A stretch of 54,873 bases of DNA from a virus. Shown here piece by piece: positions 45,536 to 54,873 of this stretch. Numbering within the stretch: the stretch's first letter is position 1; every line of letters starts with the position of its first letter. The notes beneath the pieces were generated by a model. That model searched no databases. It was not told the origin of the DNA and saw nothing but the letters and a program-made list of their open reading frames with translations. The DNA lies in IMG/VR virus record IMGVR_UViG_3300005860_000047, positions 1 to 54,873 of that record; one strand, given 5' to 3'. A program made the position numbers and the translations under genes.

Positions 45536-48500
45536 GCCAACTGCTCTATACGCCGCGTAGTCGCGCCCGGACCGAGCACGGTGTCAGACGGCTTCTCGCG
45601 CCGCATCAGCTGCCTGTGGTACTGCCACACGTCGCGCAGGGTGACTTCCTCTTTCCTCTTGCCGAGCGCCCTGGCCAGCCAGCTAAGCTGGCTGTCGCTG
45701 AAAAGGAATTGCAGAGTCCGCTCGCGGTCGCGCGGGTCGTCCTGCGCAAAAACGAGCCGCATGTGCCACAGGTGTGCCGGCAACGGATCGGTGCGGAAGT
45801 ACTTTTTGAACAACGCTTTGCTCTCCGGCGAGAACACGTTGGCAATTGCCTTGTTCCTCACTTCTGGCGGCAGGCCGAGGATGTCTAGCGACTCCACAAC
45901 ATCCTCTTGAGACGGCACCTTGCCGAGGACAGAGGCAAGCCACTGCATCCAGGGCTGGGAAAGAACCACCCTCTCGGTAGCCTGCCCAGCTCTGGGTCTC
46001 GCCGGGACTTTCCACAACATTCCCTGGCGGGCGGCTTCTTTTACCCGCGCTTTTTCTTCCACAGCAGCGGACGGGACGGAGCCGGGTGTCAACCTGACGC
46101 CGAGAAGTTCGGCAGCCCACCTCGGCAGATCAAACCTGCCGGTGGGCGTGCCGGACCACCCACCCATGAGAGAGAACCCGGCGCCGGCGACGTTCAACGT
46201 TCCCGCAGGGAAGAACAAGTCAACTAAGTCCTTCAGAGCCATGCCGAGGTTCGCTCCGAGGCCCTGTCCCAGGAATCTCTGCTGCGTTGGGTCGTACCCG
46301 AAGAGGTCCATAGCCACAGTCCACATCGGCGCCATCTTGAACTCCAGGTACCGTATCAGATTGCCCTTGCTCGCGTACTGAACCAAGCGTGGGTAGTCGC
46401 GCTCCCAAAACCACGGGTCGAAGTACTGCCTTTCACCGCGCGGCCCCGTGCCCACCAAGGGGGTGATGTCTATTAGGTGTCTGTAGCCCGGCGGGTTCTC
46501 CCATATGTGCCTGCCGTTGTTCAACTGGCGGTTGACGGCATCGGCCAGCGCCAGCGTGGCCGTAACAGTGTGGGCTAGGTACTGCGCGGCCAGGTCGCTG
46601 ACCAGTTCCTGCGCCGCGGGCGAGAGGGTGACGTCCGGCGCGACACCGACGGCCACAAGCGGAAGCTGTAGGGTGTGTGTGAGCCACCTGGGCGCCAGCG
46701 CAAGCGTGTTGAGGAAGCCCTGCAACGTCGGGTGCAGTGTGTGCAGGTCAACGTGGCCGGTGAGGTAATTGGCAGTCGAAGCAGCGGCCTTGGCGGCTTC
46801 CTCTTCGCCCAGACGCGGCAGCCACCGCCTGTAGAGGTCGAGAGCTAAGCCGATGCGCATGTTGACGGTCGGCCCGAACGACAGTCTTTCTATTGCTTCC
46901 GTAGCCCGGTCGAGCGCGTGCCCGGCCACGCCTAGGGCGCTCTTAAGCGGCTGGCGCAACGCTTCGTACGTCTCCGCGCGCCATCCGGTTCCGCTCACGT
47001 CCAGCCCGGCCTCCACCAGCTTCGCCAGCTCAGGCGATACCCGGTCGAATGCCTCTTTCCCAGCTCTCCACCGCGCGAGCCCGTTCACTATCCGGTTGAC
47101 CGGGCTTAGAACCTCGGCGAATCCCTTGCCTGCGGGGCCTGCGACGGTGTAAATCATCTGCGTCACCCAATCAAACGGCTGCAAGACTTTTATGCGGGTG
47201 ATCGCTCGGGACAGCTCCATCAAGGCCCGCTTGAAGTCGCTGTCCGTCCTGAAGTAATACTGCAACCGTTTCTCCAACCATTGCTGGGCATCCCGCGGTA
47301 GGCGTGGCACCGGGCGCTTTTCCAGCTCGGCTAATCGTTTCTGAGCCAAACTCTCCAGCCTACTTTCCACAGCTAGCGTGCCAGCGCCGCGCTTCAGGGC
47401 CTCCCTCGCCTTTTCTACTGCCTGCTCTATGTCTTTCCTGCTCAGGCGCTTTTTCCCAAGGGCGGCGGCAACTTCGTCCAATGCCGTCGAAACGTCCGCT
47501 CCCAACTGCGTCTTGGATACCACAACCCGGCGGAGGTTGTCGGCGACTGCCTCCGCAATGCTGCGCCTGCTCGCGCCTCTGGCAGCCATAGCCTTTTGCA
47601 GTTCCCCAGCCAAGGGATGATTGCCGCTCAGTTGCCTCAAAGCCTGCTCAAGCGAACGCTTGCTTACCGACTTCCCTCTGAGGGCGCGCTCCAGCGCGTC
47701 GAGAGCCAGAGCCTCCGGCGACCCCAAGCCGCGTACAGAAGCCAGAGCCTGTTGAACTCTTCCTATCCTGCGGGCCATCATCCGCTCGTAGTCAGCCACC
47801 AGCTGCTCCGGGAGGCTTAGTCCAACCAAAGGTTGCTTGCCAAGCCCGGACGCGGCGCGCTGTTCCGCCAACTTGGCAAGGCGTTGCAGGCGGTTGACAA
47901 AGCGGGCACGCTCCAACATCTGCCGCAGCTCCATAGCGTGGAATGGTATGGTGTGCGCCGTGTCCAGAACCACATCCGGCCCGAATTTCACTAGCGCGTC
48001 CTCTAAAGTGTGACCCCTGGGCAGCGCGTGGACGGAGAAGCGAGTCGGCTTCCGGGTGAAGATCAAACTACGCGCCAGGTTGCTTACCTGGGCACCCGTC
48101 TTTCGCACCCCGCGCTCCGTGATGTACAGGGGAACGTATCTCTCACCCGGCTGCTCCCACAGTTCCAGAAGGCCGATGCGTTGCAACCTACGGGCGACGT
48201 TCTGACCCGCGTCATAAACGCTCTTCAGGTGCTTGGCGTAGTTGGCAATCACCTCGTCAGGCACCTGCGCCAGCTCGGCGCGGATGGACCGCAGCGCCGC
48301 CGCCGCTTCCTGGTTGCCCAGATTAGCTGCTCTCTGCTCCACCGCGGCTATGCGTTGCGCCAGCGTAGTCTTCCAGCCCTGTGGGCTGAGCAGTTCGTTC
48401 TCCGGCAGCCACGCGAGGGCCATGCTCCCGGCCTTCCGCAGCGCTTCATGCCCGGCAGACGTTCTCTCCAGGACCCGCGCCATGAGGCGTCCAGTTTCGC

Positions 48501-49113
48501 TGGCCACGCGGACGGCCTTGGGATACTCGGCAAAGATGCGTTTAACCTGCCCGAGTTCTTCGCTCGCGCGCGCCAGCAGAGGTTTCCGTGCCAGCTCAAC
48601 GACCTTGCCCAACTCGCGCAGGCCGAGATAAGGGACGGTTGACCAGAAAGCTGTGCTGACGGCGCCCTTCGCAGCACCCTCAGGCACCGGCTTTCCTTCC
48701 TGTCTAGCCTCCGAAGCCCCGCCCCACGCTCCCACCAACGCGCCCTCAAGCCCCATCGCAGCGGCGCGGGAAAGAATCGACCGTCCGAGAGCCGCAGAGA
48801 TACCTGCCAGGTTAAGCGCGCGGCCAACCGGAACGGCCATCAGTCCCCAACCAGCCGTACTGCCCACGACCTCCGCTACCTTTTTGGCCTTGGGAGACAG
48901 AAGACCGGCCTTCTCCAGACGTTCGCCGTACCGCCTGGAACGCAACAGTCCCATCATCGGCACGTCCAGAGCCTTCATTTCCGCATAGCCCACAGGGGCC
49001 AAAACCCTAGCTATGCGCGGCGCAGCCTCGCGGGCCTCCTGCGCTACCTTTCCCGCCACTTTAACTGCGACGCTTTTTATCCTGTTTTTTACCGCGTCGA
49101 GGAAACTTGCCAT
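45529..49113 (-). CDS. Very large internal virion / ejection protein
   Basis: A 1194-aa protein from ATG 49113, overlapping the transglycosylase stop (TGATG). It is Ala/Leu/Arg-rich and largely helical, with a Gly/Ala-rich amphipathic N-terminal part (VVGSTAGWGLMAVPVGRALN..., GALVGAWGGASEARQEG), several long coiled coils, and a C-terminal part that includes D-I-T-P-L-V-G-T-G-P-R-G-E. This is the type of internal virion protein (compare T7 gp15/gp16) ejected with DNA in podoviruses. The neighbouring transglycosylase, encoded separately, fits the same ejectosome. No catalytic motif is visible. Confidence 0.7.
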   Translation of the reverse strand: MASFLDAVKNRIKSVAVKVAGKVAQEAREAAPRIARVLAPVGYAEMKALDVPMMGLLRSRRYGERLEKAGLLSPKAKKVAEVVGSTAGWGLMAVPVGRALNLAGISAALGRSILSRAAAMGLEGALVGAWGGASEARQEGKPVPEGAAKGAVSTAFWSTVPYLGLRELGKVVELARKPLLARASEELGQVKRIFAEYPKAVRVASETGRLMARVLERTSAGHEALRKAGSMALAWLPENELLSPQGWKTTLAQRIAAVEQRAANLGNQEAAAALRSIRAELAQVPDEVIANYAKHLKSVYDAGQNVARRLQRIGLLELWEQPGERYVPLYITERGVRKTGAQVSNLARSLIFTRKPTRFSVHALPRGHTLEDALVKFGPDVVLDTAHTIPFHAMELRQMLERARFVNRLQRLAKLAEQRAASGLGKQPLVGLSLPEQLVADYERMMARRIGRVQQALASVRGLGSPEALALDALERALRGKSVSKRSLEQALRQLSGNHPLAGELQKAMAARGASRRSIAEAVADNLRRVVVSKTQLGADVSTALDEVAAALGKKRLSRKDIEQAVEKAREALKRGAGTLAVESRLESLAQKRLAELEKRPVPRLPRDAQQWLEKRLQYYFRTDSDFKRALMELSRAITRIKVLQPFDWVTQMIYTVAGPAGKGFAEVLSPVNRIVNGLARWRAGKEAFDRVSPELAKLVEAGLDVSGTGWRAETYEALRQPLKSALGVAGHALDRATEAIERLSFGPTVNMRIGLALDLYRRWLPRLGEEEAAKAAASTANYLTGHVDLHTLHPTLQGFLNTLALAPRWLTHTLQLPLVAVGVAPDVTLSPAAQELVSDLAAQYLAHTVTATLALADAVNRQLNNGRHIWENPPGYRHLIDITPLVGTGPRGERQYFDPWFWERDYPRLVQYASKGNLIRYLEFKMAPMWTVAMDLFGYDPTQQRFLGQGLGANLGMALKDLVDLFFPAGTLNVAGAGFSLMGGWSGTPTGRFDLPRWAAELLGVRLTPGSVPSAAVEEKARVKEAARQGMLWKVPARPRAGQATERVVLSQPWMQWLASVLGKVPSQEDVVESLDILGLPPEVRNKAIANVFSPESKALFKKYFRTDPLPAHLWHMRLVFAQDDPRDRERTLQFLFSDSQLSWLARALGKRKEEVTLRDVWQYHRQLMRREKPSDTVLGPGATTRRIEQLAQ

Positions 49114-49499
49114 CAGCCGATCCCCGCCATTCTCATGACTTCGGAGACGAAGTTTCTAGTCTCTTTGTAAGGCGGAACGCCGCCGTACCTATCCACCGCT
49201 CCCGGCCCCGCGTTGTAAGCCGCCAGAGCCAAGGTCCAGGAGCCGTAGCGGTCAAACAACTGCTTCAGGTACTTGGCACCGCCAAGCAGGTTTTCAATCG
49301 GGTTCCACGGATTAACGCCAAGAGCTTTAGCCGTGGACGGCATCAGTTGCATCAGGCCGATGGCCCCTTTCGGCGACACAGCGCTCGGGTTCCCGCCGCT
49401 CTCCGCCATCACCACAGCGCGCAAGAGCTTGGCAGGCACGCCGACGGCGCTGGCTACGGAGCTGATCGCACTGGCTAGCCAGTTGGAAGCCCTAGCCAT
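49113..49499 (-). CDS. Lytic transglycosylase (SLT), virion-associated
   Basis: A 128-aa SLT-fold enzyme. Glu33 in [20 protein letters not shown] is the catalytic acid. L-M-P-S-T-A and [12 protein letters not shown] complete the family motifs. It cleaves the peptidoglycan glycan strand, probably during DNA entry. It is encoded alone rather than fused to the large ejection protein. Confidence 0.88.
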   Translation of the reverse strand: MARASNWLASAISSVASAVGVPAKLLRAVVMAESGGNPSAVSPKGAIGLMQLMPSTAKALGVNPWNPIENLLGGAKYLKQLFDRYGSWTLALAAYNAGPGAVDRYGGVPPYKETRNFVSEVMRMAGIG

Positions 49500-51019
49500 T
49501 CCCTTGCCTTGGAGAAAAAACCAGCACCACCACCGCCGGAGGAACCGGAAGAGGCAGATTGGCCCGGAATCTGCTGGCCTTGGTTGGTCGCCATAGCAGC
49601 CTCATTCGGCCATCGCTTGCGAATGAAATCCATTACCCTTCCTATGTCGAATGTGATTGCGCTTTCGCCGCTGAGTATAGCGTTTGTCCAGCCAGTAAGT
49701 ATATCGACGGCCTCGTTAAAGGTCTTCGCCGTGTTTACAGAAGCTATTACGCGCTCTGTACCGGCGTCTTTCGCAGCTTTCTCCTGCGCCGTCTGCGCCT
49801 TCAACTGCTGCGCAGCCGCCTTCAGCTCAAGGTCCTTCCACTTCTGCGCCGTCTGCGCCTTCCTGTACTCCACAAGCGATTGTGTCGCCAGCTCCTTGGC
49901 CGCCGTCTCCCGTTCTTTCAGTCCAAACTCTTTCTCCTTCAACGCCTGCTCCGCTAACCACTTCTGTATATCGAACTGCTGCTTGGCAAGCTCGGTTTCG
50001 TATTGCAGGGCAGACTGCTGCGCCGCCTGCTGCCGCTCGGCAAGCCAGGTCTTCAGGGACTTGGCGATGTCGAAAGCCTTCTCCGCCAGGCCCGACTGTA
50101 TCTGGTAAGCGGTCTGCGCCGCGCCCATACCCAGCTCGATGGGCTTCATCACCGCCGCCTGGTAGAGGTTAGCTAGACCAGAGGCGTAGTTGGCCTGCAT
50201 CCGGGCGTACTCCAGGGCGGCGTTGTACATTTGCTGGTGCTGCTGGTCGAGCCACTGAGCAAGAAGTTTCTGCTCCTCTTCGAGCTGGCCTTTGTAGAGC
50301 TTCTGGCGCATGTCGGCGGCGATACCCGAGCGGTAAATGCCCCGACGGATCATTTCCTCGTCCAGGGCCTTGAGGTTTTCGTCCGTCTGCTCCTTCAAGA
50401 GCTGGATGGCCAGCTTCACGCTCTCGGGCACGTCGCTTCGCGGCTGCATGAGCTGCTGGAGCTGCGCCAAAGCCTGCGAGTACTGCTGCTGGTACGCCTG
50501 AAGCATCGCCAGCCCCGCGTCGCCGTACTGCTTGACGTAGTTATTTATAGTGTTGAGGTAGGTGCTGGCGATGTTGTTCATGTTGGCGAGAAAGTCCTGC
50601 GCCATCGAAGTCAGCTCGGTGTAAGTCTTCTGGTAGGGCGGCGTAACGCGCTCTTCAATGGCCTGGACCTTGCTCTCGGGGACGTAGGCGGTTCCTCCCG
50701 CAATTCCGCTCGGCTTGACCGTGGCCTTGTAGAGGTAAGGATTGTCCGAGTGACCCACGGTGACGGTTCCCGTGTCCGGGTTGTAAGTCACCCGATAGCC
50801 TTTCTCCTCGAACGTAGACCGCACCGGAACGAGTTTTTCAGTATCCTTGAAGTATTGCTGATAGTCCTTCATAAACTCCTGTGCCGCTGGGAAGTCGCTG
50901 AACGGCTGCCCGGACGCGATCTTGGCCTTGATAGCCTCGGCGTAAGCCTCGGGGCTGCCGAAGTACTTGATGTACTTCTGGTAGGAGGGTTCGGTTTTTT
51001 GAGCGGTTGCAGTAGCCAC
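49475..51019 (-). CDS. Internal virion coiled-coil protein with [12 protein letters not shown] motif
   Basis: A 514-aa protein from GTG 51019, with AAGGGAGGTG upstream. Residues 16-50 ([27 protein letters not shown]) nearly match the start of the protein at 6646-7662. The centre is a very long Gln/Ala-rich coiled coil (residues ~165-425). It ends in a Gly/Ser linker and R-E-W-L-G-L-P-T-G. This is the layout of podovirus ejection proteins. It overlaps the transglycosylase gene by 25 nt. Confidence 0.7.
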   Translation of the reverse strand: MATATAQKTEPSYQKYIKYFGSPEAYAEAIKAKIASGQPFSDFPAAQEFMKDYQQYFKDTEKLVPVRSTFEEKGYRVTYNPDTGTVTVGHSDNPYLYKATVKPSGIAGGTAYVPESKVQAIEERVTPPYQKTYTELTSMAQDFLANMNNIASTYLNTINNYVKQYGDAGLAMLQAYQQQYSQALAQLQQLMQPRSDVPESVKLAIQLLKEQTDENLKALDEEMIRRGIYRSGIAADMRQKLYKGQLEEEQKLLAQWLDQQHQQMYNAALEYARMQANYASGLANLYQAAVMKPIELGMGAAQTAYQIQSGLAEKAFDIAKSLKTWLAERQQAAQQSALQYETELAKQQFDIQKWLAEQALKEKEFGLKERETAAKELATQSLVEYRKAQTAQKWKDLELKAAAQQLKAQTAQEKAAKDAGTERVIASVNTAKTFNEAVDILTGWTNAILSGESAITFDIGRVMDFIRKRWPNEAAMATNQGQQIPGQSASSGSSGGGGAGFFSKAREWLGLPTG

Positions 51020-51033
51020 CTATTACACCTCCC

Positions 51034-51612
51034 TTACGGGACATAAATCAGCCTGGCCGCCCACAGACTGGCGGTGTAGCTGGAACCGCTGCTGACCAAC
51101 GTCACCGTCAAGGCTGCCTGCGACTGCGGCATGGCCAAAGCAGAGCTGCGGGCCACAGTCCAATTCGTACCGGACGTAGACACTGACCCCACGACCTGGG
51201 CACCGTTCTTGAGCTGCGCCGTGGCCGTGCCGCCCGCCGTCACCTGCATGGCCGCCTCCAGGTACCAGGTGCCTCCAGGGAATTTGTTCGGGTCCCACAC
51301 GAAAAAGCCGCCGCAGTCCACAGCCGAGGTTGTAGAAATCGGCTGTGCCGGGGCCACCAGCGTCACCAGCGGCCACTCGCGGAACGCCAGTTTCTTGAGC
51401 GCGGTAGAATAGTCTTTCAGTAACGAACTTCCGGTGAGACTTGCAGCTGCCAGCACGTTGTCGCCCGTCATTGGGGTCGCGATGTTGGTTTCGTCGAGGT
51501 TGTTGTAAGCGGAAACCACCTGCTGCAAGGCCATCATAGTGGCGTAAGCGATGTCAGAAGGCGACCTGGCGTACCGCAGCCATAGAAGAATACTGTTGTC
51601 CACCTGAGCCAC
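51034..51612 (-). CDS. Virion protein with C-terminal beta-sandwich
   Basis: A 192-aa protein from GTG 51612. The N-terminal half is helical (SPSDIAYATMMALQQVVSAYNNL). The C-terminal half is a beta-sandwich (TWYLEAAMQVTAGGTATAQLKNGAQVVG..., SQAALTVTLVSSGSSYTASLWAARLIYVP), like those at the tip of fibres and decoration proteins. It lies between the nozzle C-part and the internal proteins. The function is probably structural. Confidence 0.6.
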   Translation of the reverse strand: MAQVDNSILLWLRYARSPSDIAYATMMALQQVVSAYNNLDETNIATPMTGDNVLAAASLTGSSLLKDYSTALKKLAFREWPLVTLVAPAQPISTTSAVDCGGFFVWDPNKFPGGTWYLEAAMQVTAGGTATAQLKNGAQVVGSVSTSGTNWTVARSSALAMPQSQAALTVTLVSSGSSYTASLWAARLIYVP

Positions 51613-51614
51613 AG

Positions 51615-53876
51615 CTAAACCACCCTCACCGGACGCGCCGTGCGGAGATAATACACAGCCACAAGTTCCAACAAAGTCGGGCCGTCGCCGGACACGTTCG
51701 GCATCTCAAGCCTGACTCCCACGCTAGAACCGTAAGCGGCAGGATATAGGCGGAATACCTCTCGCTCGGCACCAGCCGGAACGGTGAACGCTTTCATCCC
51801 CACGCGCCGACCGTCTACCACAGCGGAAGGGACAACCTGTGTATCCGTGCTCCCGCCGCTAAAAGCGAGGTCAACCCACAACAGCCGTTTTTCTAAGCCC
51901 TCGCTCGTGGGAGAGTAGTGTTTGGTTTCAATGATAGCACTAAACGGCTCTCCGGCGTCCGTCAGTTCCCACACGTTGCCCGTCCTGGAGTCACCGAAGA
52001 GGTAAACCCACCTACCCCGTTCCCTGAACACGGCGAAGCACGAGGCGTAGACGTTTCGCCACACGCTCCACGCCTTGTGAACAAGGTCGTAGACCAATAC
52101 CAAGTTGTTGTAACTGAAACCGCTCTCGGGTGCGGCAACCAGCAACTTATCTCTCAGGTAGAAGACGGCGACCTTGTCCAAAGCCCTCTGATTCAGGCGG
52201 CCCCACAGCTCCCGCACCGGGAGCGTGACCTGCTCCTGCTTGCGGAAGTCAGTCACCCACACGCCCTCGCGATCCACCTCAAACACTCCGTAAGGCGTGT
52301 CGGCCACGCCATGGTGGGAAATTGAGCCTACCGTGGCAGCAGGTTCGACTCTGAACGACTGCGGCCCGTACCCGGTGAGAAAGTACATGCTGTACCGTTT
52401 GACGATGAGCAGCGTTGTGGACAAAGGCACCAGCGCCACGATCTCATCGCCGTCGTCGGGGTTCACGTCTATAAAGTTAGTAGCAGGCCAAGAGTCTACG
52501 TTCGTCGGGTCGCTGAAGTACAGCGTGGAGCCGCGAGCCAAGAAGACGCGCTCGCGGTACGTGCAGGCCACTTTACCGACCGGAGCCGCGTCAATGGTCG
52601 CCACGGTGGCACCGTCGTACTTGAGCGGTTTGTCTACCCCGTTGCATATAACCATCTTATCCACAAGCTGTGCAAAGGAATAGAAAGACGAATAGGACAA
52701 GCCGGACTTCAACACTTCCGCCGTCGGTCTGCCCTCGTAGATCACCATCGCTTCGTGCAGAACGGGCGTGCCTGCGTTTTGCAGCTCTTGGAAAATGAAC
52801 CTGACCTGCGCGTAAGGTTGCGGCGGCGCCGCCGAATATTCGTTGTTCACCTGGTCGTACCACGGTGACCAATTCACGCGGTCGGGCGAAGTGCGAACCT
52901 GGCACGCGATGGCGGTATTGGCCGGAGCGTCCGCCAGCCAGGTCACAATCAGGGACGAATAATCGGTTGCCTGAACAGCGTCCAAAACGGGAGACACCCA
53001 CACACCCTGGCGGTTGGCGGGCACGTTCAGGTTGCCGTCGAAGTGCAACAGGTAGGTCGTGTCTATATCCCATTCAAGCGGGTAGCCGAGCCGTCCGAGT
53101 TCGTAGGCCGCGGCGAATTCCGCCGCCGAACGCTTGCGAGAGCTTACGCGGAACTCGTCGAGCAAGCCGTCCAGCGAGTTGGTCTGGGAAGCGCTGCAGC
53201 CGACATAGAAGTCCGCGCCAAAGCTCAACGTGAACTGTTGCGTGCTGCTCGCCGCGAGCTGCCCGTCTAAGTAAAGCTCAACTCCGTCGCTACCCCAGCC
53301 CACGCCAACCCAGGTGGCGCCATCGTCGGACACGGTGCCGGGCGAGGTGATCACCACAGAGCCGCAAGTCACCTGCACGCGGCCGTCCGCGGTGACGACC
53401 ACCGTGAGGTTCTGACCGGAAGCGCCACCACCATCAAAAAGGTAGCGCGGCGAGCCTGCGGTGACGGAGTACGGCTGCACCACCCACTCCAAGGAACCCT
53501 GCGCAGCGTACAGCACGCCCGCGGAAGCGATGCGGATCCCCTCGTTATAAGCGGCCCGTATTGCCACGGCCTGGTCGAAGGAGGCGTACTTGACCCTGAT
53601 CCGGGCCACCGAGCCGGAGACGCCTACGGAAGAGGCCGCCTGGCCGGAAACAACCCGCACTCCAACAGACGCACCCGAGACAGCAACCACCACCGCGGCG
53701 GATGAGACGTAAACCACAGCGGAGGAAGCTACTGCCGAGCACTCGACCATACCGGCAGCGGATGCCGCGACGATCCTGACCGCAGAAGCAGCCGCAAACG
53801 TTTCGACTGCGCCGTGCGCGGAGAGCACTTCCTCGTTATAGGCGTTGTTCCCGTACAGCAGCCTTCCGTAAAGCAC
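51615..53876 (-). CDS. LamG domain fused to tail nozzle propeller (C-terminal nozzle part)
   Basis: A 753-aa protein from GTG 53876, with AGGAGGCG upstream. Residues 1-105 are Ala/Val/Ser-rich strands. Residues 110-265 are a LamG/concanavalin-like domain (SLEWVVQPYS, YLFDGGGASGQ, WVGVGWGSDGVELYLDGQLAAS, NSLDGLLDEFRVSSRKRSAAEF). A beta domain follows (275-380). From about 395 the tail-nozzle propeller resumes: V-D-K-M-V-I-C-N-G-V-D-K-P-L-K-Y-D-G, V-F-L-A-R-G-S-T-L-Y-F-S-D-P, and L-L-I-V-K-R-Y-S-M-Y-F-L-T-G. It lacks the nozzle N-terminus, which is encoded at 1159-1602. LamG domains bind glycans. Confidence 0.8.
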   Translation of the reverse strand: MLYGRLLYGNNAYNEEVLSAHGAVETFAAASAVRIVAASAAGMVECSAVASSAVVYVSSAAVVVAVSGASVGVRVVSGQAASSVGVSGSVARIRVKYASFDQAVAIRAAYNEGIRIASAGVLYAAQGSLEWVVQPYSVTAGSPRYLFDGGGASGQNLTVVVTADGRVQVTCGSVVITSPGTVSDDGATWVGVGWGSDGVELYLDGQLAASSTQQFTLSFGADFYVGCSASQTNSLDGLLDEFRVSSRKRSAAEFAAAYELGRLGYPLEWDIDTTYLLHFDGNLNVPANRQGVWVSPVLDAVQATDYSSLIVTWLADAPANTAIACQVRTSPDRVNWSPWYDQVNNEYSAAPPQPYAQVRFIFQELQNAGTPVLHEAMVIYEGRPTAEVLKSGLSYSSFYSFAQLVDKMVICNGVDKPLKYDGATVATIDAAPVGKVACTYRERVFLARGSTLYFSDPTNVDSWPATNFIDVNPDDGDEIVALVPLSTTLLIVKRYSMYFLTGYGPQSFRVEPAATVGSISHHGVADTPYGVFEVDREGVWVTDFRKQEQVTLPVRELWGRLNQRALDKVAVFYLRDKLLVAAPESGFSYNNLVLVYDLVHKAWSVWRNVYASCFAVFRERGRWVYLFGDSRTGNVWELTDAGEPFSAIIETKHYSPTSEGLEKRLLWVDLAFSGGSTDTQVVPSAVVDGRRVGMKAFTVPAGAEREVFRLYPAAYGSSVGVRLEMPNVSGDGPTLLELVAVYYLRTARPVRVV

Positions 53877-53894
53877 TTTAGGCGCCTCCTAAAG

Positions 53895-53923
53895 AAAAAC
53901 CCCTCGGGAAGAGGGGTTTGTTG
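53895..53923 (-). terminator. Intrinsic terminator after the tail-fibre cassette
   Basis: Reading leftward, AACCCCTC-TTCCC-GAGGGGTT is followed by TTTCTTT. It lies between the 134-aa gene and the LamG-nozzle gene, so the tail-fibre cassette ends here. Confidence 0.8.
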
Positions 53924-53938
53924 CACATTAAAGTCCAA

Positions 53939-54343
53939 CTACGCCAACAATTTCTCCAGCACCATCTCGAATATTTTTTCGTCCACCGCCTGCCACGCTA
54001 GCTGGTCAACGTGCTGGTTGGCTATCTGCAGGACGTTATCCTTGGTCACAGGCACAATTCCTGCTTGAAATGGATTATGCGGCTGTAAGTAGCGCAACTG
54101 ACCATCAACGTAAAGCAAATAAATTTCGCCGTCATCAGGAACGTCTTCACGAGCAATAATCTTTTCGGCAGGAACTCCGTTGATAGGTGTAACCTTATCC
54201 CATACTTCAACCTTGAAACGTGTACGCTCTTGCTCAAATATAGCCTGCTGGTCAATCTGAGCTAAGGCGGCATCAATTTCGGTAAGCGTTTTGTTAACAC
54301 CCATCTCGTTCAAGCGTTTCCAAACCTGAAACTTGGTAAGCAT
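53939..54343 (-). CDS. Tail-fibre-cassette accessory protein
   Basis: A 134-aa protein with AGGAGG upstream of ATG 54343. Helix-rich ends (MLTKFQVWKRLNEMGVNKTLTEIDAALAQIDQQAIFEQER... and LQIANQHVDQLAWQAVDEKIFEMVLEKLL) flank a beta hairpin (GEIYLLYVDGQLRYLQPHNP). Its G+C is lower than that of its neighbours. It follows the Kelch gene and may assemble or modify the fibre. The family is not recognised. Confidence 0.6.
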   Translation of the reverse strand: MLTKFQVWKRLNEMGVNKTLTEIDAALAQIDQQAIFEQERTRFKVEVWDKVTPINGVPAEKIIAREDVPDDGEIYLLYVDGQLRYLQPHNPFQAGIVPVTKDNVLQIANQHVDQLAWQAVDEKIFEMVLEKLLA

Positions 54344-54360
54344 TGCACATCTAACCTCCT

Positions 54361-54873
54361 TTAAGGTCTTTGTACCCAGGCATAGTTCAAGTTTTCTCCC
54401 GTCAAAACCAAATTACCGTTGGCAGATACTGTGGTTGTGGTATCAGCAGGAATAGTCTGAGCCCCAACCTTGAGAGGTACATCGAAGCTGTACACCACAT
54501 CGCCAGCCTTCACGGGGGCCAACACTATATCACGGGAGTCATACTCCTCGTTGGCGGCTACTGGGGCCGAACCCGCGAACCCTCCCACGGCATAGAGCCT
54601 GCCGTTGCCAGGGGCGGCTGCGGCTAAGTAGTACCTCGCCGTGGGCATGGCAGCCTTCGCAGTCCAGGTGTTAGTAGCAGGGTCATACTCCTCATTGGTG
54701 GCTACGATAGCCGAACCCGTGTACCCTCCCACGGCATAGAGCCTGCCGTTGCCAGGGGCGGCTGCGGCTAAGTCGTACCTCGCCGTGGGCATGGCAGCCT
54801 TCGCAGTCCAGGTGTTGGTGGCAGGGTCATACTCCTCGTTGGTGGCTACAGCAGCCGTGGTGTACCCTCCCAC
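54361..54873 (-). CDS. Kelch-repeat tail protein, C-terminal part (partial at the right end)
   Basis: This is the right-hand piece of the gene that starts at 260 and crosses the junction; bases 54758-54873 repeat 1-116. It contains two full Kelch-like units (period 144 bp) with A-P-G-N-G-R-L-Y-A-V-G-G and N-E-E-Y-D. After these come about 60 C-terminal residues (DIVLAPVKAGDVVYSFDVPLKVG..., TTTTVSANGNLVLTGENLNYAWVQRP) that form a strand-rich tip. The units are very similar to each other at DNA level, so copy number may vary between phages. Confidence 0.8.
   Translation of the reverse strand: MGGYTTAAVATNEEYDPATNTWTAKAAMPTARYDLAAAAPGNGRLYAVGGYTGSAIVATNEEYDPATNTWTAKAAMPTARYYLAAAAPGNGRLYAVGGFAGSAPVAANEEYDSRDIVLAPVKAGDVVYSFDVPLKVGAQTIPADTTTTVSANGNLVLTGENLNYAWVQRP

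Noticed and set aside
1-54873. CRISPR array or diversity-generating retroelement
   Set aside because: No regularly spaced identical short repeats with unique spacers were found, and no reverse transcriptase gene or template/variable repeat pair accompanies the tail genes.

Overview
The window reads as one complete genome of a temperate, short-tailed (podovirus-like) dsDNA phage of a Gram-positive, probably Firmicutes/Clostridia-type host. The virion genes are a P22-type portal, scaffold, HK97-fold capsid, head-tail adaptor and tail-nozzle protein, with no tape-measure or long tail-tube gene. Lysogeny genes are a tyrosine integrase, a CI/LexA-like repressor, a Cro-like protein and an attP that carries the 3' half of a tRNA-Val gene. 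The host assignment is inference: it rests on strong AGGAGG-type ribosome binding sites, frequent GTG/TTG starts, high G+C, and a copper-amine-oxidase-like domain common in Clostridia. Bases 1-116 repeat exactly at 54758-54873, so the sequence is a circular assembly of about 54,757 bp, and the gene split by the ends is a Kelch-repeat tail protein.

Layout. (1) Minus strand, 14.2 kb down to 1 and then on from 54.9 kb down to 41.5 kb: the late module. In transcription order it holds an RHH regulator, a small basic protein, the terminase cluster (large subunit interrupted by an intein), small virion genes, portal, scaffold, capsid, adaptor, the N-terminal part of a tail nozzle, tail-fibre genes including Kelch, the C-terminal part of the nozzle fused to a LamG domain, internal virion proteins with a transglycosylase, an ATP-grasp / SpeD / papain-like peptidase cassette, two holin-like proteins and an amidase endolysin. 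(2) 14.3-15.8 kb: a gene-poor region with a 192-bp palindrome, 34-bp direct repeats and many GCCAA/TTGGC hairpins; a candidate origin or control region. (3) Plus strand, 15.0-22.7 kb: many small early genes, several of them zinc-binding, two paralogous pairs and a Cys-X5-Arg phosphatase. (4) 22.1-25.6 kb: lysogeny module. (5) Plus strand, 25.6-41.0 kb: replication and recombination. This part holds a SNF2 helicase with a class-3 intein, a RecB-like nuclease, a Sak4-like ATPase, a DUF669-like SSB, a prim-pol/helicase, ThyX, a DUF1599-like protein, a RuvC-like resolvase, a ParB-like protein and a UDG-PolA fusion.

Regulation. The same 19-bp operator, (G/T)TACCAC-N5-GTGGTAC, sits beside the Cro promoter and inside the spacer of the promoter facing the terminase operon, so one repressor probably controls both early and late genes. 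Six early intergenic spaces carry a G+C hairpin followed by GTACATA 22-54 nt before the next start codon. Related CTACATA motifs are embedded in three tracts of 5-bp-periodic NNNGG repeats around the resolvase, ParB and polymerase genes. These two intergenic systems, the split nozzle gene and the SpeD/ATP-grasp/peptidase cassette are the least explained parts of the genome.
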